From SG8-41 sp029864385 (GTDB lineage: Bacteria > Pseudomonadota > Gammaproteobacteria > Burkholderiales > SG8-41), in contig JAOTTL010000005.1 of assembly GCA_029864385.1 (NCBI GenBank), positions 1 to 46,774 of the forward strand: a stretch of 46,774 nt of DNA, written 5' to 3'. Numbering within the stretch: the first letter of the stretch is position 1; every line of letters starts with the position of its first letter. Both the position numbers and the translations under genes were made by a program. Below the pieces are notes generated by a model that was given only the letters and a program-made list of their open reading frames with translations, ran no database searches and was not told where the DNA came from. Of the stretch, positions 24,206 through 31,463 are shown in pieces.

Positions 24206-25000
24206 TCAAATCCCTGTAAACATGAACGCGGTGAGCACAAAATCCAGCCCCAGGATTGCCAGCGAGGACGTGACTACAGTGCGCGTAGTCGCCCCCGAGA
24301 CGCCTTCTGCCGTCGGCGGCGCGTCGTAGCCCTCGAACAGCGCGATCGCGGTAACCGCCACACCAAAAACTACGCTCTTGATCACGCCATTCATGATGTC
24401 GTGTCTGACATCCACTGCGCTTTGCATCTGCGACCAGAACGCGCCTGCATCGACGCCGATGACCACCACCGTGATGAGGTAACCACCGAACACGCCCACC
24501 GCGCTGAACATCGCGGCCAGCAACGGCATCGAGATCACGCCAGCCCAGAAGCGCGGCCCGATGACGCGCGCGATGGGGTCAACGGCCATCATCTCCATGG
24601 CCGAGATCTGCTCGGTTGCTTTCATGAGGCCGATTTCCGCCGTCATCGCCGATCCGGCGCGGCTGGCGAACAGCAGCGCGGCGACCACCGGGCCAAGCTC
24701 GCGAGTAAGCGACAACGCAACGAGCGTGCCGACGGCCTCTGAAGAGCCGTACTTCTGCAGTGTCTCGTAGCCCTGCAAGCCGAGAACCATGCCGACGAAC
24801 AGGCCGGAGACGATGATGATGATGAGCGAGAGCACGCCCGTGAAGTAGATCTCCCGCACCGTCAGGTGAAAGCGGCGGAAGCTTGTCGGCGAGCGCAGCA
24901 GCGTCAGCAGGAAAAAACGGCTCGCGTAGCCCAGGCGCCAGACCCCGTTGACGACCTGGTGGCCGATGCCGCGCAGGCCGCTGGCGAGCCGCTCAGGCAC
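24206..25000 (-). CDS. mlaE: Mla lipid transporter permease MlaE
   Basis: The 264-residue permease has the MlaE family signatures 'GLFVGMVLGLQGYETLQKYG' and 'ELGPVVAALLFASRAGSAMTAE' (central parts), plus 'VDPIARVIGPRFWAG'. Five or six hydrophobic helices are visible. The start is a GTG at 25000, overlapping the mlaF end by 8 bp. It is the transmembrane core of the MlaFEDB complex. Confidence 0.94.
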   Translation of the reverse strand: MPERLASGLRGIGHQVVNGVWRLGYASRFFLLTLLRSPTSFRRFHLTVREIYFTGVLSLIIIIVSGLFVGMVLGLQGYETLQKYGSSEAVGTLVALSLTRELGPVVAALLFASRAGSAMTAEIGLMKATEQISAMEMMAVDPIARVIGPRFWAGVISMPLLAAMFSAVGVFGGYLITVVVIGVDAGAFWSQMQSAVDVRHDIMNGVIKSVVFGVAVTAIALFEGYDAPPTAEGVSGATTRTVVTSSLAILGLDFVLTAFMFTGI

Positions 25001-25799
25001 GGGCGCCCCTCAACTCGAGGTCTGCCGCGTACTCGGATCCGGGATAGTGGAACGGCAGCGGCCCATCCATCTCACCCCAGACAAACTGATGGACGAAGGG
25101 CGCGTTGGAGCCGCGGATGTCGTCCGGCGTGCCGGCGGTAACCACCGCGCCATCCGACATGAAATAGACGTAGTCGACGATCTTGAGCGTTTCCTGAACG
25201 TCGTGTGTGACCACAATGGAGGTTGCGCCCAACGCGTCATTGAGGTGGCGGATGAGCTCGCTGATCACGCCCATCGAAATCGGGTCGAGCCCGGTGAACG
25301 GCTCGTCGTACAGGATGAGCATGGGGTCGAGCGCCACGGCGCGCGCCAGCGCAACACGGCGCGCCATCCCGCCGGAGAGCTCCGAGGGCATCATGTGCTG
25401 GGCGCCACGCAGACCGACCGCGTTGAGCTTCATCATCACCAAATCGTGGATCATGCTCTCCGGAAGGTCGGTGTGCTCTCGAATCTGGAAGGCAACGTTG
25501 TCGTAGGCCGACAGGTCCGTGAACAGTGCGCCGAACTGGAACAGCATGCCCATCTTGCGGCGCATCTCGTAGAGCCCATCCTGGTCGAGCTTGCTCATCA
25601 GGCGCCCGGCGACCCGCACTTCCCCCGTCGTCGGCCGCAGGGCGCCGCCGATCAGCCGCAGCAGGGTGGTCTTGCCGCAGCCGCTCAGTCCCATGATGCT
25701 CACAACCTTGCCGCGGGGCACGGTCATGTTGATGCCCTTCAACACCGGACGAACGTCGTACGAAAAGTTGACGTCCTTGATTTCAACCAAGTTTTCCAT
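24993..25799 (-). CDS. mlaF: Mla lipid transporter ATP-binding protein MlaF
   Basis: The 268-residue ATPase has Walker A 'GLSGCGKTTLLRLIGG', the signature 'ELSGGMARRVALARAV', Walker B 'LILYDEPFTGLDPIS' and switch 'VVTHDVQETLK'. These are the MlaF/Ttg2A-type motifs. It is the first gene of mlaFEDCB, preceded by a plausible promoter. Confidence 0.94.
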   Translation of the reverse strand: MENLVEIKDVNFSYDVRPVLKGINMTVPRGKVVSIMGLSGCGKTTLLRLIGGALRPTTGEVRVAGRLMSKLDQDGLYEMRRKMGMLFQFGALFTDLSAYDNVAFQIREHTDLPESMIHDLVMMKLNAVGLRGAQHMMPSELSGGMARRVALARAVALDPMLILYDEPFTGLDPISMGVISELIRHLNDALGATSIVVTHDVQETLKIVDYVYFMSDGAVVTAGTPDDIRGSNAPFVHQFVWGEMDGPLPFHYPGSEYAADLELRGARA

Positions 25800-25826
25800 C
25801 GCGGCGGGCGCTGATAAAAGGGCTCA

Positions 25827-25856
25827 ATTCTAAACCACATCATCGCGCCCGAACAA
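25827..25856 (-). promoter_or_regulatory. Candidate sigma-70 promoter for the mla operon
   Basis: On the minus strand, TTGTTC (25851-25856) and TAGAAT (25827-25832) are spaced 18 bp apart, about 28 bp before the mlaF ATG. Both hexamers are reasonable matches. The site is predicted only from sequence. Confidence 0.45.
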
Positions 25857-25930
25857 TGCGGCGCGCGCCCGTTGGAGTTTGCGTGACCGGGTGGCATCAT
25901 AACGCGACCCTCCCGCGGCCCATCGTTCGC

Positions 25931-26122
25931 ATGCGCTTCGACCTGTTCTATGGGCTCGCCGCTCCGCCTCAGTTGGGCCTGACCGAGGCGCAGGCCTATG
26001 CCGAGACGCTCGCGCAGCTCGAGCTCGCTGACCGGCTGGGCTTCGCACGCGAAGTGATGCCCGTTTTGCCGCAGAACTCCGGATCCAGGACCCCAGATTC
26101 AGCAAAACCACTCATGAACTGA
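25931..26122 (+). pseudogene. Collapsed luciferase-like (LLM) flavin monooxygenase gene
   Basis: The 63-codon frame starts 'MRFDLFYGLAAPPQLGLTEA' and continues to 'LELADRLGFA', closely resembling the first 40 residues of LLM-class flavin-dependent oxidoreductases, normally over 300 residues. It then reads 'REVMPVL', which resembles the extreme C-terminus of the same family. The middle is missing and the frame is kept. The following residues (SGSRTPDSAK) are encoded by a 7-bp-phased repeat arm at 26081-26102. No flavin-binding core remains, so it cannot be functional. The fusion probably occurred at a TTCGCA-like shared sequence. Confidence 0.65.
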
Positions 26123-26220
26123 GGCGCGCATCGGTCTGAACGTCGCCTCATGAATGCTGAATTCCGAAACCTGAAGCCTGAACCCTGAACTTGGAACTTG
26201 GAACTTGGAACTTGGAACTT
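26081..26220. repeat. Heptamer-phased repeat (TGAACTT word) upstream of the epimerase gene
   Basis: 26151-26220 is ten consecutive 7-bp units that drift from TGAATGC and CGAAACC to four copies of GGAACTT. 26081-26102 (GGATCCA, GGACCCC, AGATTCA) is a short degenerate arm in the opposite orientation and lies inside the end of the collapsed LLM gene. The long arm ends 17 bp before the next start codon. Confidence 0.75.
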
Positions 26221-26237
26221 TAAATCCTCGATCCTGA

Positions 26238-27131
26238 ATGCCGATGAAGGTTTTCGTCACCGGTTCTAGCTCCCGCCTGGCAGCGGCGTTGCTGCCCCGG
26301 TTGTGTGCGCAGCCCGGGATCGAGCAGGTCACCGGCATCGACATCGCGCCGCCCCGCTATCACCATCCAAAGTTTCGGGCGGCGCAAATGGATTTCCGCA
26401 GCCCGGAGCTCGAACGCCTGGTGGAAGGGCACACCGGATTCGTGCACCTCGCCTTCGTGGTACCGCGCGGCAGAATGTCCGAGCAGGACATGTTTGACAT
26501 CAATGTGACCGGCAGCCTCAAGGCGTTCCATGCCGCGCGCAAGGCGGGCGCACTGCGGCTGCTCCACCTTTCCAGCGCCGCCGTGTATGGCAGCGGCGTG
26601 CATGTGCGCGAGAACGCGCCGCTCCAACCCCTGCCGGGATTTCTGTACGCGCACCACAAGGCGCGCCTCGAGCGGCTGCTGGAGCTCGAGTTTCCGGAAT
26701 GCGTGCGGTTGCGGCCCCACGTCATCCTCGGGCCGAACGCCCAGCCCCTGCTGCGGCAGCTCCTCAACCAGCCGTGTTACGTGCGCCTCCCTGGGGCGCA
26801 TCCCCTTCTGCAGTGCGTGCACGAGGACGACGTAGCGCGAGCCGTGTGTCTCGCGCTCGAGCGCGAGGTCCGGGGTCCCTTCAATCTCGCCGCCGAGGAC
26901 GGCTTCAGCTTCCGCGACGCCATACGGAGTCGTCACCGGCTCGCTTTGCCGCTGCCCCTGTTCGTGGCGGCGGGGGCAGCGCGCCTCGCTTGGCATTTTT
27001 TCGGCTGGGGTGGGGAGCCGGCGTGGGTCGATGGCTTGACGCGAACACTGCTCATCAATTGCCGACGCGCCGCTCACGAACTCGGGTGGCGCAGCAGCCG
27101 CAGCGCTGCCGACGTGTTGAGACAAACGTAA
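26238..27131 (+). CDS. NAD(P)-dependent nucleotide-sugar epimerase/dehydratase family protein
   Basis: The 297-residue short-chain extended dehydrogenase has an N-terminal Rossmann segment 'MKVFVTGSSSRLAAALLPRL' in which the usual GxxGxxG is degenerate (GSSSRLA), 'HLAFVV' after the third strand, a catalytic Ser in 'LLHLSSAAVYGSG', and a Tyr...Lys pair in 'YAHHKARLERLL' (YxxxK form). The C-terminal half carries a substrate-binding region. Substrate cannot be inferred. Two starts are close (26238 and 26244); neither has a good ribosome-binding site because the heptamer repeat lies just upstream. It is separate from both flanking systems. Confidence 0.7.
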   Translation: MPMKVFVTGSSSRLAAALLPRLCAQPGIEQVTGIDIAPPRYHHPKFRAAQMDFRSPELERLVEGHTGFVHLAFVVPRGRMSEQDMFDINVTGSLKAFHAARKAGALRLLHLSSAAVYGSGVHVRENAPLQPLPGFLYAHHKARLERLLELEFPECVRLRPHVILGPNAQPLLRQLLNQPCYVRLPGAHPLLQCVHEDDVARAVCLALEREVRGPFNLAAEDGFSFRDAIRSRHRLALPLPLFVAAGAARLAWHFFGWGGEPAWVDGLTRTLLINCRRAAHELGWRSSRSAADVLRQT

Positions 27132-27389
27132 AGCGGGTCGCGCAGGCGTCGTGCGCATTCGGGCGCTCGCACTTCAAACCGCCGGGCGAATTCAAAGCCC
27201 GACGTTCAAGCCATTGCTCAGGAGCATGCGTCGCGTCGGTGCGAGACATTGCGCCACGAACGCGCGCCGCGCCGGGTTCTTCTTCTACAGCCACGGCGCG
27301 GCATCGCTAGCCCCCGCCAAGTTGTGATAGGCCGAGCTTTGGGATACCGTAACGCGGACTCCAATCCGCGGATACTGATACTGCACTGC

Positions 27390-28109
27390 ATGACCGGCGT
27401 TGCGTTGCACTTCGAACAGGTCAGCAAGCGCTTCGGCGAGGTCGCGGCATTGACCGATTTCACGCTCGAGGTGGGGCGGGGCGAGTTTTTCGGGCTGGTC
27501 GGGGTCAATGGAGCAGGCAAGACGACGTTGATCAAGTGCCTGCTCGATTTCTGCGATGCCGACAGCGGAGGAATCGAGATCTTCGGAGTAAGACACCGCC
27601 TTACTGCCGCACGCAGCCGGCTCGCCTTCCTGCCCGAGCGCTTCAATCCGCCGCATTTTCTGACAGGTCGCGATTTCCTCCAGTACATGCTCAAGCTCTA
27701 CGGGCAGCCCTACGAGGACCGTCAGATCGCGCAGGTTTTCGCAGGGCTCGACCTCGATCCGGCGGTGCTCGGAAAGGCGGCGCGCACCTACTCCAAGGGG
27801 ATGACCCAGAAACTGGGGCTCGCGGCGTGCCTGCTATCCGGCAAGGATCTCTATGTCCTCGACGAGCCCACTGGTGGCCTGGACCCGAAGGCGAGGGCCC
27901 TGTTCAAGCGAGCATTGCGCGAGCTGAAGCAGGCCAACCGGACTGTGTTCTTCACCTCCCACGCGCTCGCGGATATTGCCGAAATGTGCGACCGGATGGC
28001 CGTACTGCACGGAGGCAAGCTGCGCTTCGCGGGCAGCCCGGAGGAGCTCGCGCAGCCCTTTGGCGCTGGCGGCCTGGAGCAGGCGTTCCTGGCCTGCATC
28101 GCATCCTGA
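27390..28109 (+). CDS. Orphan ABC transporter ATP-binding protein at the edge of the pilus locus
   Basis: The 239-residue ATPase has Walker A 'GVNGAGKTTLIK', the signature-like 'YSKGMTQKLGLAACLL', Walker B 'LYVLDEPTGGLDP' and switch 'FFTSHALADI'. It is a CcmA-type ATPase of ABC-2 exporters. No permease gene is adjacent; the only unpaired ABC-2 permease in the window is at 44740, at the other end of the same locus. The ATG at 27390 gives the family-typical start, though no clear ribosome-binding site precedes it. The 258 bp upstream (27132-27389) hold no gene I can support, only small hairpins. Confidence 0.85.
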   Translation: MTGVALHFEQVSKRFGEVAALTDFTLEVGRGEFFGLVGVNGAGKTTLIKCLLDFCDADSGGIEIFGVRHRLTAARSRLAFLPERFNPPHFLTGRDFLQYMLKLYGQPYEDRQIAQVFAGLDLDPAVLGKAARTYSKGMTQKLGLAACLLSGKDLYVLDEPTGGLDPKARALFKRALRELKQANRTVFFTSHALADIAEMCDRMAVLHGGKLRFAGSPEELAQPFGAGGLEQAFLACIAS

Positions 28110-28175
28110 CCCGAGTCGCACCGGCCCTGGAAAAGCCTTTGCGATACAATAAAGTTAGGTTACCGGGGGCAAGCC

Positions 28176-29639
28176 GTGAAGGAAGCTGAGTCCAATAAGC
28201 CCGATCTGCTGATCGTTGACGACGATCCGCTGATCACCGACACGCTCAATTTCGTGCTGGGGCGAGACTTCAATGTCTACGTCGCCGACTCTCGCGCGGG
28301 CGTCAAGAGCATGCTGCGCCAGCTCGAGCGGGCGCCGCAGCTCGCGCTGATCGACCTCGGCCTGCCGCCAACACCGCATCGTCCCGACGAGGGGTTTCGG
28401 CTGATCAGCGAGCTCATCGCCCATTCGCCCGGAATCAAGATCGTGGTGCTCTCGGGGCAGAGCGACGAAACCAATGCGCGGCACGCACGCACGCTTGGCG
28501 CGATCGAGTTCGTCGCCAAGCCGTGCGAGCCGGAGGCGCTTAAGCGCCTGCTTGTTCGCGCGCTCGAAATCAGCGACGCTGAGCTCGGGGCCGCTGCCGA
28601 TAGCGGTCTGCTGGGCAAGAGCTTGCTCATGGACAAGCTGCGGCAACAGATTGCGCAGTTCGCCAATGCGCCGTTCCCGGTCCTGATCGAGGGCGAGTCC
28701 GGCAGCGGCAAGGAGCTCGTGGCGGGTTCGCTGCATCGCATGAGTCAGCGGGGGGGGCGCCCGTTTCTCGCGTTGAACTGCGCAGCCATTTCCCCCACGC
28801 TGGTGGAACCGACACTGTTCGGCTACGTTAAGGGCGCCTTTACCGGAGCAACCACCTCACGCTCCGGCTATTTCGAGGATGCGAAGGACTCCACGTTGTT
28901 CCTCGACGAGATCGGCGAGCTCCCGCTCGAGCTGCAAGCGAAACTGCTGCGGGTGCTGGAAAACGGCGAGTACCAGCGCGTGGGTGAAACCCAGAGCCGG
29001 GTATCCAACGCCCGCGTAGTGGCAGCGACCAACCGTGACATGCGCCAGGAGATCCGTGGCGGTCGCTTCCGCGCCGATCTCTACCACCGCCTCTCTGTCT
29101 TCACTATCAGCGTGCCGCCGCTGCGAGATCTGGGCGAGGACAAGCGCACCCTGCTCGATCATTTCCGGGACTTCTATGCGCACCAGGCGCGCGTCGACCC
29201 GTTCGAGCTCGATGCAAATGCTTTGGAGCTGTGGCTTGACTACAGCTTCCCGGGAAACGTCCGCGAGCTCCGCAACATCGCGATCCGCCTCACCACCAAG
29301 TACGGTGGCCAAAAGGTCAATGGGGAACGGCTGCGGACAGAGCTCGACATGGAGAGCCTCGACATCGAGCTGCCAGGGCTGGCGGTGGGTCAGGACTTCA
29401 ATTCCGTGCTGGAGGCGGCGAAGCGCCACCTGCAGATGCAGAAGGGCTTCAATCTCGACCACACGATTGGCCAGTGGGAACGCGGCTACATCGAGGCTGC
29501 CTTGATGATTACGCAGGGCAATCTCACGCAGGCCGCCAAGCTGCTCGGAATCCACCGCACCACGCTCTACAGCAGAATGCAAAATTACGCGGACAGCGGT
29601 GGCGAGACGGCGAAGGCAGCGCGGCCCGCTTTCAAGTAA
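28176..29639 (+). CDS. Sigma-54-dependent response regulator, PrsR-like
   Basis: The 487-residue regulator has a receiver domain (acidic pocket Asp15-17, phospho-acceptor Asp60, Ser93, Lys115), a AAA+ domain with Walker A 'GESGSGKE' (173-180), the sigma-54 contact motif GAFTGA (220-225) and Walker B 'LFLDEIGE' (241-248), and a Fis-type helix-turn-helix (about 449-468). The receiver signature 'LIDLGLPPTPHRPDEGFRL' resembles PrsR, the regulator paired with PrsK kinases in PEP-CTERM/exopolysaccharide systems. A GTG start at 28176 follows GGGGGC. TACAAT at 28145-28150 may be its -10. It probably activates the sigma-54 pilin promoter at 46464, with the kinase at 42979 as partner; this link is inferred. 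Confidence 0.88.
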   Translation: MKEAESNKPDLLIVDDDPLITDTLNFVLGRDFNVYVADSRAGVKSMLRQLERAPQLALIDLGLPPTPHRPDEGFRLISELIAHSPGIKIVVLSGQSDETNARHARTLGAIEFVAKPCEPEALKRLLVRALEISDAELGAAADSGLLGKSLLMDKLRQQIAQFANAPFPVLIEGESGSGKELVAGSLHRMSQRGGRPFLALNCAAISPTLVEPTLFGYVKGAFTGATTSRSGYFEDAKDSTLFLDEIGELPLELQAKLLRVLENGEYQRVGETQSRVSNARVVAATNRDMRQEIRGGRFRADLYHRLSVFTISVPPLRDLGEDKRTLLDHFRDFYAHQARVDPFELDANALELWLDYSFPGNVRELRNIAIRLTTKYGGQKVNGERLRTELDMESLDIELPGLAVGQDFNSVLEAAKRHLQMQKGFNLDHTIGQWERGYIEAALMITQGNLTQAAKLLGIHRTTLYSRMQNYADSGGETAKAARPAFK

Positions 29640-29678
29640 GCCGCGGACGCCTGACGCGAAACGGCCGGAGAACGGGCG

Positions 29679-31400
29679 ATGTACTACAGCCATTTCGGAC
29701 TGAACCAGCCCCCGTTCAAGATCACGCCCAACACCGAGTTTTTCTTCAGCGGCGGCAATCGCGGCCCGGTGCTGGAAGCCCTCATCTACGCGATTACGCA
29801 CGGCGAGGGCATTGTCAAGGTAACCGGGGAGGTGGGCAGCGGGAAAACCATGCTGTGCCACATGCTTCAGGCGCGGCTTCCCGCCCACATCGAGTCCGTC
29901 TATATCGCAAATCCCAGCGTCTCCCCCGAGGAGATCCTGCATGCGATCGCGTTCGAGCTGCAGCTCGGGGTCGGGCTAGATGCGTCGCGGCTGGAAGTGG
30001 TGCGGGCGCTGCACGATTATCTGCTCGGGCGCCACGCCGAGGGCAAGCGGGTGGTGGTGTTCGTGGAAGAGTCCCAGAGCATGCCGCTGCCGAGCCTGGA
30101 GGAGATCCGCCTGCTCTCGAACCTCGAGACGAAAAACGACAAACTGCTGCAGATCGTGCTGTTCGGGCAACCCGAGCTCGATCAGAATCTGCGCCAGGCC
30201 AACATCCGGCAATTGCGCGAACGCATTACTCACAGCTTCCGGCTCGAGCCCCTTTCAGTCGATGAGACCCGCGAGTACCTCATGTTCCGCATGCGCGCGG
30301 CGGGTTACCACGGTCCGGAGCTGTTCCCCGAGCCGGTGGTGAAAGCCGTTGCGCGGGCGGCGCACGGACTCTCGCGGCGCGTCAATCTGATCGCCGACAA
30401 GGCGCTGCTTGCGGCTTTTTCAGAAAATACTCACACCATCCGGCGCAAGCACGTCGACGCGGCGGTAGCTGACAGTGAGTTCAGCGCGGCGCCCCGCTCT
30501 AGAACCGGGCTGCGCCCGATTTGGGGGGTTGCTCTGCTGGCGCTAGGCGTTGCTGTAGGTGTCGGATTCTACGCATGGTTCCAGGAGGCGTTAATCCGCA
30601 CGCCGGCGCCAGTGGGAGTGCAAGACCGCGCGGCCCCGGTCGAGAAGAAGGCGGAACCGCGCGTGCACGCCGCTGCACCCGCCCCCAAGAGCGCCCCGGC
30701 CAGTCCGACACCGACCGCAGTTTCGGCTGCTGACCAGGCCATGGCGGCAGCCACGGCCGAGGAGAAAGAAGCGGCTCCGAACCCTGCGTCCGTTTCTGTC
30801 GCGACGAGACCGGCATCCAGCGCGGCACCGGATCCAGCGACCAGCGCGCCCCCGGAGGAGAAGCCCGCTCCACAACCTCCGGCAGTCTCCGTTCCAGACA
30901 AACCCGCGACCATAGCGGCAGCTGAGCCGGCGACCGGGGCGCCCGCCCCCGAGTCCGCAACCGTCTCTCTGCCCGAGGGGGTCAGCTCCACCACACGTGC
31001 CACACCCAAAGCCAAGGTTACCTCGGCAACCCGGCCAGCACGATCGCAACCAGTTGATTCTAAAGATATCCTTGAGGTTCGGCTCGCCGCGACCAAGGAA
31101 TGGCTTGCAACCGAGGCACCCACGACGTCCAGCATTCAGTTGCTGGGAACCTACAATCCTGAAACTTTAAGGTACCATCTCAACGACCTTTCGAAGGTTA
31201 TTGAAATAAATAAAGTTTTTGTGTATCGTACTCGAGCAAAGCAAAAACCGTGGTTAACAGTTCTTTACGGGAGCTTCAATAGTTATCGTGCAGCTCGGGA
31301 AGCGCTTGATAAACTGCCGGAATCACTCAAAGGGAACGGACCCTTCTTGCGTACGGTGGCGGGGATTCGGGGGGAGATCAGTCGGCATGGAGCTTCGTGA
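29679..31400 (+). CDS. mshM: MshM/ExeA-type AAA ATPase with C-terminal SPOR domain
   Basis: The 573-residue protein starts 'MYYSHFGLNQPPFKITPNTE', typical of ExeA/MshM ATPases, with Walker A 'GEVGSGKT' (50-57) and a Walker-B-like 'VVVFVEESQ' (124-132). A membrane helix (about 281-300) follows, then about 150 residues of Ala/Pro/Glu-rich linker, then a periplasmic SPOR-like domain (about 485-570) expected to bind denuded peptidoglycan. ExeA-type proteins help insert the secretin through the cell wall, which fits mshL directly downstream. The SPOR part (31050-31340) is strikingly AT-rich next to its surroundings. GGAG precedes the ATG. Confidence 0.8.
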   Translation: MYYSHFGLNQPPFKITPNTEFFFSGGNRGPVLEALIYAITHGEGIVKVTGEVGSGKTMLCHMLQARLPAHIESVYIANPSVSPEEILHAIAFELQLGVGLDASRLEVVRALHDYLLGRHAEGKRVVVFVEESQSMPLPSLEEIRLLSNLETKNDKLLQIVLFGQPELDQNLRQANIRQLRERITHSFRLEPLSVDETREYLMFRMRAAGYHGPELFPEPVVKAVARAAHGLSRRVNLIADKALLAAFSENTHTIRRKHVDAAVADSEFSAAPRSRTGLRPIWGVALLALGVAVGVGFYAWFQEALIRTPAPVGVQDRAAPVEKKAEPRVHAAAPAPKSAPASPTPTAVSAADQAMAAATAEEKEAAPNPASVSVATRPASSAAPDPATSAPPEEKPAPQPPAVSVPDKPATIAAAEPATGAPAPESATVSLPEGVSSTTRATPKAKVTSATRPARSQPVDSKDILEVRLAATKEWLATEAPTTSSIQLLGTYNPETLRYHLNDLSKVIEINKVFVYRTRAKQKPWLTVLYGSFNSYRAAREALDKLPESLKGNGPFLRTVAGIRGEISRHGAS

Positions 31401-31419
31401 CCCCGCCCGGGCAAAATCC

Positions 31420-31451
31420 CCCCTGAGAGCAAGGGATGGCTCGATCAGGGG
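31420..31451 (+). promoter_or_regulatory. Hairpin that could mask the mshL ribosome-binding site
   Basis: CCCCTGAGAGC (31420-31430) pairs with GCTC-GA-TCAGGGG (31439-31451), with a 2-nt bulge and an 8-nt loop. The right arm contains the AGGGG that is the best Shine-Dalgarno candidate for mshL (ATG at 31464). A terminator is unlikely because no T-run follows. Confidence 0.35.
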
Positions 31452-31463
31452 ACAAACAACGCG

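Noticed and set aside
27132..27389. Additional coding sequence before the orphan ABC ATPase
   Set aside because: Frames here are Arg/Ala-rich, match no family and lack ribosome-binding sites.
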